Shown here: in pieces, positions 51,351 through 59,469 of the stretch
Layout: each line of letters begins with the position of its first letter
Position numbering within the stretch: position 1 is the stretch's first letter
Origin: Arcticibacter sp045629565
GTDB lineage: Bacteria; Bacteroidota; Bacteroidia; Sphingobacteriales; Sphingobacteriaceae
Assembly: GCF_045629565.1 (NCBI RefSeq)
Contig: NZ_JAZQRL010000100.1
Location: 1-64,000 of the forward strand
Length of the DNA stretch: 64,000 bases
Reading direction: 5' to 3'
Position numbers and translations under genes: made by a program
The notes under the pieces: model-generated
Seen by the model: the letters and a program-made list of their open reading frames with translations, nothing else
Database searches by the model: none
What the model was told of the DNA's origin: nothing

Positions 51351-52985
51351 CTAACCCTGCTCAATCTCCTTCAGACTAGCCATTTTCTTGTAAGCCAGGA
51401 AACCCTTAATATCTTCAAAGTGCTCGCGAACACGCTTATTGCCAAACTCGAATACTTTCTTTGCCAGTCCGTCCAGAAAGTCACGATCATGCGATACCAG
51501 GATCAGGGTGCCATCAAAGTCCCGCAGGGCACCTTTAATAATATCCTTGGTCTTCATATCCAGGTGGTTCGTAGGCTCATCCAGAATCAGCACGTTCACT
51601 GGCTCCAATAACAGTTTAATCATCGCTAAGCGGGTTTTCTCACCGCCGGAAAGTACCTTCACCTTTTTGGTGGTATCATCACCGCTGAACATAAATGCAC
51701 CTAAAAGATCTTTGATCTTGACGGTTCCATCACTTAGTGGAATCTGATCAATTGTTTCAAACACCGTCAGATTTTCATCGAGCAATGCAGCCTGGTTTTG
51801 AGCAAAGTAGCCAATCTTAGCGTTGTGACCGACCTTCAAGCTTCCCTCAAAATCGATCTCGCCCATGATTGCTTTGATCATGGTGGACTTACCTTCACCA
51901 TTTTTTCCGACGAAAGCAACCTTCTCGCCCCGCTCAATCACCAGAGAAGCCTTTTCGAATACTACATGTTCGCCGTACTTTTTAGTTAGCTCCTCTACGA
52001 TCACCGGATATTGACCCGAACGCGGGGAGGGTGGAAATGTCAAACGTAAGGCTGACGTATCTACCTCATCGATTTCCAGGATCTCCAGTTTCTCCAACAT
52101 TTTCACGCGTGACTGTACCTGTAACGTTTTGGAGTAGGTACCCCTGAACCGATCTATAAATTCCTGATTATCCGCAATAAATCGCTGCTGTTCTTCGTAA
52201 GCTTTTAGCTGATGTACACGACGGTCGGCACGCAGCTGCAGGTAGTGGGTGTATTTTGCCTTGTAGTCGTAAATACGGCCCATAGTCACTTCTATCGTAC
52301 GATTGGTGATGTTGTCAACAAACGCACGGTCGTGAGAAATGATTACTACAGCCTTAGCCGAATTGACCAGGAAATCCTCCAACCACTGAATACTTTCAAT
52401 ATCCATATGGTTAGTTGGCTCATCGAGCAAGATAAGATCCGGCTTTTTCAGTAAAATTTTAGCCAGCTCAATCCGCATGCGCCATCCGCCCGAAAACTCA
52501 GAAGTTTGTCGGCTGAAGTCCTTGCGTTGAAAGCCCAGCCCCTTTAAAACCTTCTCTACCTCGGCATCGTAATTGGTCTCTTCTACGGAGTAAAATTTCT
52601 CGCTGAGCTCCGATACACGTTCAATTAACTTCATGTAATCGTCACTCTCATAATCTGTTCTGATCGTTAGCTGTTCGTTCAACTCGTCCAGTTCTGTTTG
52701 CATCTGATGCACCTCATGAAAGGCTTTAGACGCTTCTTCGAAAACAGTAACATTGTCCTGCGTAAGCAAATGCTGCGGCAGGTAAGCAATCACTGCATCC
52801 TTTGGTCCGGTAACACTACCCGTAGTCGGTTTAGCAGCACCGGCAATTATTTTCAGAATGGTGGACTTGCCCGCACCATTTTTGCCCATCAGGGCTATTT
52901 TGTCGTTCTCATTGATCGGAAAAGTGACGTCGTTGAACAGGGTTGTTCCGCCAAAAGAAACGGAGATGTTATTTACATTAATCAC
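51351..52985 (-). CDS. ABC-F family ATPase (canonical two-site)
   Basis: A 544-residue cytosolic ribosome-acting ATPase with two complete ABC domains. Walker A motifs are GKNGAGKST and GKNGEGKST. Signatures are FSGGWRMR and LSGGEKTR. Walker B motifs are LILLDEPTNHMD and VLILDEPTNHLD. The linker is helical and charged (LRADRRVHQLKAYEEQQRF). It begins with GTG at 52983-52985. The pattern is close to Uup/EttA-like ABC-F proteins. Unlike the first ABC-F gene in this window, all motifs of both ATP sites are intact. A minus-strand TATCTTTG (53018-53011) is a good -7 box. Confidence 0.93.
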   Translation of the reverse strand: MINVNNISVSFGGTTLFNDVTFPINENDKIALMGKNGAGKSTILKIIAGAAKPTTGSVTGPKDAVIAYLPQHLLTQDNVTVFEEASKAFHEVHQMQTELDELNEQLTIRTDYESDDYMKLIERVSELSEKFYSVEETNYDAEVEKVLKGLGFQRKDFSRQTSEFSGGWRMRIELAKILLKKPDLILLDEPTNHMDIESIQWLEDFLVNSAKAVVIISHDRAFVDNITNRTIEVTMGRIYDYKAKYTHYLQLRADRRVHQLKAYEEQQRFIADNQEFIDRFRGTYSKTLQVQSRVKMLEKLEILEIDEVDTSALRLTFPPSPRSGQYPVIVEELTKKYGEHVVFEKASLVIERGEKVAFVGKNGEGKSTMIKAIMGEIDFEGSLKVGHNAKIGYFAQNQAALLDENLTVFETIDQIPLSDGTVKIKDLLGAFMFSGDDTTKKVKVLSGGEKTRLAMIKLLLEPVNVLILDEPTNHLDMKTKDIIKGALRDFDGTLILVSHDRDFLDGLAKKVFEFGNKRVREHFEDIKGFLAYKKMASLKEIEQG

Positions 52986-53106
52986 GAAGTGAGGATATTA
53001 AAATGAGCGGCAAAGATAATGGAATTTAGAACAATTCAAGGAGCTACCATCGGGTGTCCATCGACTCATCATCGTTTGATCAGTTGCGCGTCAAGTCCGT
53101 ACCAAA

Positions 53107-53166
53107 GTCGCATCAGCTTCGGACCAGCTTCGGCAAAATGCGAAGAAGATGCGAAGTTGATGCGAC
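53107..53166. repeat. 15-bp imperfect inverted repeat in the ABC-F/metE gap
   Basis: GTCGCATCAGCTTCG (53107-53121) and CGAAGTTGATGCGAC (53152-53166) pair over 15 positions with one G-T, around a 30-nt interior that itself contains further copies of AGCTTCGG and ATGCGAAG. The element lies in the 240 bp between the ABC-F gene and the metE promoter. It may be an extragenic repeat family or a stand-alone structured RNA. Confidence 0.6.
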
Positions 53167-53230
53167 TCAAAATCGAGGCAGAACGGAATCTGTATAAAAG
53201 ATGGTATTAGCTATTCTCAAAGTAGTATCC

Positions 53231-53238
53231 TATATTTG
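53231..53238 (+). promoter_or_regulatory. -7 box of the metE transcript
   Basis: TATATTTG matches TAnnTTTG and lies 28 nt before the first helix of the cobalamin riboswitch. A weak TTAG about 20 nt upstream may be the -33 element. Confidence 0.6.
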
Positions 53239-53265
53239 GTGCAGTTCTTTACATTTCATTCTTAT

Positions 53266-53462
53266 AACAGACAGGTTCCATATCAAAAAACGGATATGGA
53301 TTAAAGAGGAACCGTGTGCAAATCACGGGCTGTCGCGCAACTGTAAGTAACACCCTGCCACCAGCAGGATTTTCGAGCCATCAACGATGTCCATTGTCCG
53401 CATAACCGCGGATGAGAAGGGCGGCGAAGAAAAGTTACAAGCCAGGATACTTGCCATCTGTT
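53266..53462 (+). ncRNA. Cobalamin riboswitch
   Basis: The conserved B12-box core GCGCAACTGTAAG (53334-53346), the AGAGGAACCGTGTGCAAATC region (from 53305) and GCCAGGATAC (53441-53450) are all present in order and spacing. The P1 helix is formed by AACAGA (53266-53271) and TCTGTT (53457-53462). It lies about 165 nt upstream of metE, the cobalamin-independent methionine synthase. Repression of metE when adenosylcobalamin is plentiful is the classical logic for this arrangement and suggests a B12-dependent metH elsewhere. Confidence 0.93.
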
Positions 53463-53470
53463 CAAGACCA

Positions 53471-53577
53471 ATGCTTTCGCGATTGAAGCAGTAGTCCCGC
53501 GCCATGTTACGCGCCAACGACCGTTATGCCGGTCGCTGCGCTAAGCACCACGCCACTACACCCAATTCTGAAAGCAT
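53471..53577 (+). promoter_or_regulatory. Nested hairpin, candidate expression platform of the B12 riboswitch
   Basis: ATGCTTTC (53471-53478) pairs with GAAAGCAT (53570-53577). Inside it GTAGT (53491-53495) pairs with ACTAC (53555-53559). Within that, GCGC (53511-53514) pairs with GCGC (53538-53541) and CGACCG (53518-53523) with CGGTCG (53530-53535). There is no U-run, so control is more likely at translation. The Shine-Dalgarno AAGGAG (53589-53594) lies just after the structure. Confidence 0.5.
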
Positions 53578-53626
53578 ACCCAAAACGTAAGGAGCATTAA
53601 GTCACATTAATGTTTAACAAAGTTTT

Positions 53627-55951
53627 ATGCGTATGCTCAAAAACAACCTTGGTTACCCCCGCATCGGAAGTAACCGCCAACTGAAAAAAGCCTGTGAAAA
53701 TTACTGGGCAGGCAAAATTACCCGTGATGAACTCTTTCATGCTGCCCGTGAGCTCCGGGAGGAGAGCCTGAAGCTTCAGCAGGATGCCGGAATCGACCTC
53801 ATCCCTTGCAACGACTTCAGTTTCTACGATCATGTTCTTGATATGTCGCTGATGCTGGGCGTGATCCCCGGAAGGTACTCGGCAGTATTGACTGACGTGT
53901 CCGGGAATTCCGAGATCGACCTGTACTTCGCCATGGCGCGGGGTTATCAGAAAGACGGGCTGGATATTCCGGCCATGGAAATGACCAAGTGGTTCGACAC
54001 GAACTACCATTACATCGTACCCGAGTTTACAGCCAATCAGCGGTTCAAGCTTTTTTCGCAGAAAGCGTTTGCGGAGTACTCCAGTGCGGCGCAGATCCTC
54101 GGAACCGCACCGAAGCCGGTAATTACCGGTCCCGTTTCTTACCTGCTGCTGGGCAAGGAGAAAGATAGCGAATCGGGTAGGGCACAAGATTTTAATCGGA
54201 TCGGGTTCATCAAAAAATTGATCCCCGTATACATCGAAATAATCAATACCTTCAAAACTTACGGCGCTAAGTGGATTCAGATCGATGAGCCATACCTTTG
54301 CCTGGATCTGAGTGAAGAGGAGAAAAATGCTTTTGAATACGCCTATACGGAGATCAGCAAGAAATGTGGCGGCATCAAGGTGCTGTTGACCACCTATTTT
54401 GGTACCCTTGGGGACAATACTTCGCTGGCACTTGGCTTGCCGGTTGCAGGACTGCATGTCGATCTGGTGAGAGGTGCGGAGCAGATTAGTGAACTGTTGC
54501 AGCACTTCCCACAGGGCAGATGGCTTTCGCTGGGACTGGTGAACGGACGCAATATCTGGAAGAACGACTACCAGCGGTCCTTGGAGCTGATTGACCGATG
54601 CCGCCGGGTTGTAGGTGAAGACCGGTTGATGATTGCGGCTTCCTGCTCGTTGCTGCATACGCCCTGCGACCTTGATCAGGAAAGCAAGATCCCTCCACAG
54701 ATAAAAAACTGGATGGCGTTTGCCAGGCAGAAGCTCCGGGAGATCGGAGACCTCGTCGATATCGCCGGAGGCAACAGCGAGTCGCTTGCTGCTAATACCC
54801 GGGCGCTGGACGATCGCCGCAACAGCACACTGACCCATCGGCAGGAGGTGAAGAATCGGGTGCAAGCGATCCGCGAAGAAGACTCAAGGAGGAAAAATCC
54901 ATTCGATGTCCGGCAGAAACTTCAGCAGCAGCGCCTGAAGCTGCCCTTGTTCCCCACAACTACCATTGGCTCTTTCCCGCAGACCGCAGATATCCGCAAG
55001 CTTCGGGGCCAGCTCAAAAAGGGCCAGATCACTCCGTCCGAATATGACGAGGCGATAGCGATGGCCACACGGGAGAGCATCCGGTGGCAGGAAGAGATCG
55101 GGCTGGATGTGCTCGTACATGGAGAATTTGAGCGTAACGATATGGTGGAGTACTTCGCTGAATTGTTAGAAGGATTTCTGTTCACCAGTAACGGCTGGGT
55201 ACAAAGCTATGGAAGTCGTTGCGTGAAGCCGCCGGTTATATTTGGTGACATCAGCCGCGAAAAGGACATGACAGTGCGCTGGAGCCGGTTCGCGCAGGAG
55301 TGTACTGCTTTGCCGATGAAAGGTATGCTGACCGGTCCGGTTACCATCCTGCAATGGTCCTTTGTGCGTGACGACCAGCCTAGGTCGACCACCGCCATGC
55401 AGATTGCACTGGCTATTCGTGACGAGGTCCAGGCTTTGGAACAAGCCGGGATTAATATTATCCAGATCGACGAACCGGCAGTCAGAGAAGGTCTGCCGCT
55501 TAGAAAGCAAGACTGGGAGAGCTACCTCGACTGGGCTATTAAAGCATTCCGCATCTCCGCGTCCGGAGTACGCGACGAAACACAGATTCATACCCATATG
55601 TGTTACAGCGAGTTTAATGACATCATCGGAAGCATTGCTGATATGGATGCCGACGTGATCACGATTGAAACCTCCCGTTCGCAAATGGAGCTCCTGGATG
55701 TTTTTTCGAAGTTCAAATATCCAAACGAAATAGGACCTGGGGTGTACGACATTCACTCGCCCCGTGTGCCCACAACAGAAGAAATGGTGGCACTGATGGA
55801 AAAGGCAGCAGCTTCTATTCCAGTGCGCAACCTGTGGGTGAATCCCGATTGCGGACTAAAAACCAGGGACTGGCCGGAAACGACACAGGCTCTGGGCAAC
55901 ATGGTGAAAGCCGCATCGATGTTACGCAAGCAGGTAGAAGAGATGGTCTAA
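53627..55951 (+). CDS. metE: Cobalamin-independent methionine synthase
   Basis: A 774-residue cytosolic enzyme that methylates homocysteine using methyltetrahydrofolate-polyglutamate and zinc. The N-terminal domain starts LKNNLGYPRIGSNRQLKKAC; the C-terminal domain has PLFPTTTIGSFPQTADIR. The zinc ligands are in HTHMCYSEF (H657, C659) and NPDCGLKTR (C742), with a Glu expected in ITIETSRS. The length is normal. The start is at 53627 or two codons later (53633); an in-frame stop at 53615 limits the choice. Expression is under the upstream cobalamin riboswitch. A terminator hairpin follows. Confidence 0.97.
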   Translation: MRMLKNNLGYPRIGSNRQLKKACENYWAGKITRDELFHAARELREESLKLQQDAGIDLIPCNDFSFYDHVLDMSLMLGVIPGRYSAVLTDVSGNSEIDLYFAMARGYQKDGLDIPAMEMTKWFDTNYHYIVPEFTANQRFKLFSQKAFAEYSSAAQILGTAPKPVITGPVSYLLLGKEKDSESGRAQDFNRIGFIKKLIPVYIEIINTFKTYGAKWIQIDEPYLCLDLSEEEKNAFEYAYTEISKKCGGIKVLLTTYFGTLGDNTSLALGLPVAGLHVDLVRGAEQISELLQHFPQGRWLSLGLVNGRNIWKNDYQRSLELIDRCRRVVGEDRLMIAASCSLLHTPCDLDQESKIPPQIKNWMAFARQKLREIGDLVDIAGGNSESLAANTRALDDRRNSTLTHRQEVKNRVQAIREEDSRRKNPFDVRQKLQQQRLKLPLFPTTTIGSFPQTADIRKLRGQLKKGQITPSEYDEAIAMATRESIRWQEEIGLDVLVHGEFERNDMVEYFAELLEGFLFTSNGWVQSYGSRCVKPPVIFGDISREKDMTVRWSRFAQECTALPMKGMLTGPVTILQWSFVRDDQPRSTTAMQIALAIRDEVQALEQAGINIIQIDEPAVREGLPLRKQDWESYLDWAIKAFRISASGVRDETQIHTHMCYSEFNDIIGSIADMDADVITIETSRSQMELLDVFSKFKYPNEIGPGVYDIHSPRVPTTEEMVALMEKAAASIPVRNLWVNPDCGLKTRDWPETTQALGNMVKAASMLRKQVEEMV

Positions 55952-55972
55952 ACCTGAACTTTAATCATAACA

Positions 55973-56001
55973 AAAGGAAGTTGTATGACACAACTTCCTT
56001 T
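55973..56001 (+). terminator. metE terminator
   Basis: AAAGGAAGTTGT (55973-55984) and ACAACTTCCTTT (55990-56001) form a perfect 12-bp stem with a 5-nt loop, 22 nt after the metE stop, then GTTATTT. Confidence 0.8.
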
Positions 56002-56157
56002 GTTATTTATGCCAGGATCTGACGAGTGCAAGGCAAGCACCCGATTATACAGCTTTTTAATTGGATAAATATGGTGAATCTCTGTGTATTAATCATATAC
56101 AGTTGGTTCAGTTTGCTTTATTTGGATAAGCATGTTATTAATTATCAGTAGTTTAGT

Positions 56158-56343
56158 TTAACGAAACCAACGAAAGTATTCCTTCATTACCATATCGGCC
56201 CGGGAAGGTGCCGGAAGCCCTTGCTCTCTCTTTGTACTCCCCAAGCCTAGCGCTCTGGCAGGCTGTACCAGCTCAACGTACAATAACCGCTTTACGAAGG
56301 TTGCTTCAAGGTATTCTATATAAAAAGAACTAATTGTTATCAC
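56158..56343 (-). pseudogene. Possible C-terminal fragment of an unidentified protein
   Basis: In the 393-bp gap after metE, a minus-strand frame of about 60 codons ends at 56158. It has protein-like composition (FVKRLLYVELVQPARALGLG, then PAPSRADMVMKEYFRWFR) and no known domain that I recognise. An upstream start would overlap the methyltransferase gene, so the frame may be the decayed 3' end of an older gene, or chance. No plus-strand feature is seen here except the metE terminator. Confidence 0.25.
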
Positions 56344-56344
56344 C

Positions 56345-57289
56345 ATGTGGAAGGAAAAATTATTACCCGTGACAATTGGCCTGATCTTGCATATGCCCTT
56401 TGTCAAAACATTATTGTCGTATCGAACAGGTGGCACCATTGACAGCAGATATTGCTACTCTGTTTGGCTGAGGCACCTTAGGATGCTGAATACGGTACGG
56501 AACGGTGTCCCAAAAAGAGTTGCTGAGCTGGGTCCCGGGGACTCGCTCGGTATCGGATTTGCAGCTTTATTGTCTGGTTGTGAGACGATAAGGGCATTTG
56601 ATGTGATAAAATACTGGAATGTTGACCGAAATCTCAAGATTTTCGACGAACTGGTCGTTCTATTTAAGAACAGAGCGCCAATTCCGGATAACAGGGAATA
56701 CCCCAGGGTTCAGCCACGAATTGATTCTCATGAGTTTCCGGGCAACATTCTATCGGAGGATATACTGAAAGAATCCTTATCGGACCAACGGCTAGAGGCG
56801 ATACGTAAAGAAATCAGGGATCCCGATAATCCGTCGAACTACCTGGTTCGGTTCTTTGTTCCCTGGGATGATTATCAAGTCATCAATCCTGAGTCAGTTG
56901 ATTTTGTCTACTCTCAGGCAGTACTGGAACACGTTGAGGATCTTGATGGAACCTATATCGCCTTCTCGAAATGGTTAAAGAAGGGCGGAATAATGTCTCA
57001 CTCCATCGATTTTAAGTGTCACCGGACAACCACGAGCTGGAACGGCCACAGAACCTATCGTGAATGGGAGTGGAAGATCGTTAAGGGAGGGCGCATGTTT
57101 TTGATCAACCGTTTGCCCTATTCTGTACATCGGGACTTGCAGGGAAAACATGGATTTGAAGTATTGAAGGAGATTCCGGTGGTCATGGAAAACCGTATCC
57201 CCAGGCACAAGTTTGCACAGAAGTTCAGGAATCTTTCAGAAGAAGATATGACAACAAGCGGCGCATACATGCTCTCCGTGAAAGTGTGA
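56345..57289 (+). CDS. SAM-dependent methyltransferase
   Basis: A 314-residue protein with a class I methyltransferase core. The SAM-binding motif I is RVAELGPGDSLGIGFAALL, followed by IRAFDVIKYW and the later SVDFVYSQAVLEHVEDL with WLKKGGIMSHSIDF, typical of methyltransferase motif post-I and IV. An N-terminal segment (about 5-30) is hydrophobic, and a linker of about 80 residues separates motif I from motif IV. The substrate is unknown. The C-terminal GRMFLINRLPYSVHRDL region resembles methyltransferases associated with cell-surface glycans, which is only a suggestion. Confidence 0.78.
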   Translation: MWKEKLLPVTIGLILHMPFVKTLLSYRTGGTIDSRYCYSVWLRHLRMLNTVRNGVPKRVAELGPGDSLGIGFAALLSGCETIRAFDVIKYWNVDRNLKIFDELVVLFKNRAPIPDNREYPRVQPRIDSHEFPGNILSEDILKESLSDQRLEAIRKEIRDPDNPSNYLVRFFVPWDDYQVINPESVDFVYSQAVLEHVEDLDGTYIAFSKWLKKGGIMSHSIDFKCHRTTTSWNGHRTYREWEWKIVKGGRMFLINRLPYSVHRDLQGKHGFEVLKEIPVVMENRIPRHKFAQKFRNLSEEDMTTSGAYMLSVKV

Positions 57290-57384
57290 GATGCTTTTAT
57301 TTTATGGCATGATCATGATGATTTCATTTTATTACTTATCTTTAACCAGTCTAAATAACCACGTAAAAGATAAATTAGAATCGC

Positions 57385-58779
57385 ATGTCATCCAGACCAA
57401 GAACACTTTGGGAGAAAGTAAGAAAATTTTTAAACGACGTCCACCTATGGATTGGTTTAGGAAGCGGTATCATTGTACTGCTGGTTTGCCTTAGCGGCAC
57501 CCTATATGTTTTCAATACGGAAATACGCGAAAGCGCATCTCCTGAGTTGTTCAAGGTCGATTATAAAGAAGGCATGTTCGCCCGGACATCAACTGAGCTG
57601 ATCGGGAAGGTAAAGGAAAAGACAGGGGGACAGGTACTGTCGATGAGAATTCCGGCAGATCCCTCGAAGTCATGGCAGTTCGTAGTGAAGCCGAAGGAAG
57701 AAGGCCAGGGTGCTGGTGGCCGGGGCGAGCGTGGAGGAATAGCCAAGCCTGAGCGTGTTGCAGGACGCGATGGCCAGGGTGCCAGAGAGAAAGCTAAGGG
57801 CGCGGGTCCGGGTGCTGGAGAGAAAGCCAAGGGTGGCGGTCATGGCGGCGGACGCGGTCCGCGCGGTACAACCTACTATGTGAACCAGTACACCGGAGCG
57901 ATCCTGGGCGATTCCAAGACAACCAAGACTGCCACTTCCGAATTTATGCAGACAATGTTCAGCCTGCACCGGTGGCTGTTGCTCGATAAGATTGAAAAGC
58001 CGATCTTCGGAGAACTGGAGAACCGTACCCTCGGAAGCTACATCAGCGGAACCGCTACCATCCTGTTCACATTCGGTGTGATCACCGGGATGATCATCTG
58101 GATACCGAAGAGGGCAAAATCATGGAGACAAGGATTAAAGATCAAGACGAAGGGGAGCTGGAAGCGTACTAATCACGATCTGCATAATACACTGGGATTT
58201 TATTCCTGTATTTTGCTGTTCATTATGGGAGTAACCGGACCGCAATGGTCGTTCCCCTGGTACAGGGAAGCGCTGCAAAAGACGCTGGGTACCTACAAGT
58301 CGCCAGATGCTGCACCTAAGCAGGCACCCCTGTCGCAGCTGCCAACTGTGAAGAGTCCGGGTACCCTCACCGCTGAAGAATATATCATGGCGGTTAATGC
58401 GATACTCGATTACGAAGGAGATTATACGGTGAGCCTACCGTCAGATTCAACGGCACCGGTGAATGTCGCCAAGAACAAGCTGGGCTTCTTTGCTCCGGCG
58501 GCGAGCGATAAGGTGGTGCTGGATCAATACACTGCCCAGGCACTTGAAGTAGAGAAGTTTTCCGACAAGCCCTTCAATGAGCGTGTGGGAGGATCAATCA
58601 AGGCGCTGCATGTGGGAGATGTTTACGGGATGTTTAGTAAGATCCTGTATTTTATTGCCTGTCTGATCGCGACCAGCTTACCTGTAACCGGAACGCTGAT
58701 CTGGATTAATAAGATGAAGAAAAAACCGCGTGCTTCAGGAAGGAAAAAGCTGGTGAGTGCGCAGCCTGACGCGGTATAA
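57385..58779 (+). CDS. PepSY-associated transmembrane protein with a low-complexity insertion
   Basis: A 464-residue inner-membrane protein of the PepSY_TM family (as in iron-uptake reductases and FhuF-like loci). It has an N-terminal helix (about 21-43, GLGSGIIVLLVCLSGTLYVF), central helices with TMFSLHRWLLLD and HNTLGFYSCILLFIMGVTG, and a last helix near 425-445. His in HLWIG, SLHRW and HDLHN are candidate haem ligands. Residues about 108-158, in a predicted periplasmic loop, form a Gly/Arg/Lys/Ala-rich stretch with two REKAKG/GEKAKG units, unusual for the family. The true start is the ATG at 57385; an overlapping frame from 57291 is discarded. Confidence 0.85.
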   Translation: MSSRPRTLWEKVRKFLNDVHLWIGLGSGIIVLLVCLSGTLYVFNTEIRESASPELFKVDYKEGMFARTSTELIGKVKEKTGGQVLSMRIPADPSKSWQFVVKPKEEGQGAGGRGERGGIAKPERVAGRDGQGAREKAKGAGPGAGEKAKGGGHGGGRGPRGTTYYVNQYTGAILGDSKTTKTATSEFMQTMFSLHRWLLLDKIEKPIFGELENRTLGSYISGTATILFTFGVITGMIIWIPKRAKSWRQGLKIKTKGSWKRTNHDLHNTLGFYSCILLFIMGVTGPQWSFPWYREALQKTLGTYKSPDAAPKQAPLSQLPTVKSPGTLTAEEYIMAVNAILDYEGDYTVSLPSDSTAPVNVAKNKLGFFAPAASDKVVLDQYTAQALEVEKFSDKPFNERVGGSIKALHVGDVYGMFSKILYFIACLIATSLPVTGTLIWINKMKKKPRASGRKKLVSAQPDAV

Positions 58780-58791
58780 CGTTCTGCGTCA

Positions 58792-59469
58792 TTAGCGGTT
58801 TCTGATCACGACCTTGAGCTGCGAGCGAAGGTCGTTTTCATTCTTCAGAGGAGTGGAGGAACCCAATCTTTTCAGGGTAGGCCCGTCGGAGACAAAGTTT
58901 TGAATGAAGTAAGTTCCGCGGTATCCTTTCCTGAGGAGAAGATCCAGGATCGTCTGCATATCCGCAAGACTATGCAGATCCGAGTGATAAGTGGTGCGCA
59001 CTTCGAAAGGCAGATCCGAATCAAGAAGTACATCTAAACTTTTATTCACCAGTTCAAAGAGGTTACTACCCGTAATCTCTTTGAACGTTTTAGGGGGTGC
59101 CTTGAAATCGAGTGCCACATAGTCGATGAGTTTGTTGGTGATCATGACCTTCAGTTTTCCGGGCGAGGTTCCGTTTGTGTCAATCTTCAGCAGCAGTCCT
59201 AAATCCTTAATCTCTCGTGCAAACCGGGGCAAGTCTTTATGTAGCATACATTCACCACCGCTTAGGACCGTGCCGTCCAGTAGTCCGTGACGCTGCTTTA
59301 AGAAACGAAGCGCATCAGTGTATTGAAAACGCCCCTTTCCCTCAACGATCGTTGGGTTGTAGCAATACCCGCACCGCATATTGCAGCCTGCAAACCAAAT
59401 GATGCAGGCTGTTTTATCGGGATAGTCGAGCGCGGAAAAGGGCGTTATATCGTAGATCGGTTTATGCAC
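58792..59469 (-). CDS. nrdG: Anaerobic ribonucleoside-triphosphate reductase activating protein
   Basis: A 225-residue radical SAM enzyme that installs the glycyl radical in NrdD. The radical SAM cluster motif is AGCNMRCGYC (CxxxCxxC), with LSGGEC as the SAM-binding GGE motif. The start is taken as GTG at 59467-59469, overlapping the nrdD stop by 8 bp (GTGCATAA), which indicates coupling. An upstream ATG would overlap nrdD by 74 bp and add residues unlike the family. The two genes form a class III ribonucleotide reductase operon. Confidence 0.9.
   Translation of the reverse strand: MHKPIYDITPFSALDYPDKTACIIWFAGCNMRCGYCYNPTIVEGKGRFQYTDALRFLKQRHGLLDGTVLSGGECMLHKDLPRFAREIKDLGLLLKIDTNGTSPGKLKVMITNKLIDYVALDFKAPPKTFKEITGSNLFELVNKSLDVLLDSDLPFEVRTTYHSDLHSLADMQTILDLLLRKGYRGTYFIQNFVSDGPTLKRLGSSTPLKNENDLRSQLKVVIRNR

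Noticed and set aside
53610..53684. ATG with AAGGAG 16 nt upstream just before metE
   Set aside because: The frame differs from metE and gives about 24 residues without similarity to a leader peptide; the spacing of AAGGAG is poor.
53597..54865. Minus-strand open frame of 422 codons opposite metE
   Set aside because: It is a shadow of metE, whose zinc motifs and full length are clear; the reverse frame has no recognisable domain.
57291..57494. Small plus-strand frame with a hydrophobic start before the PepSY gene
   Set aside because: It overlaps the PepSY gene start in another frame and continues into out-of-frame sequence of that gene.
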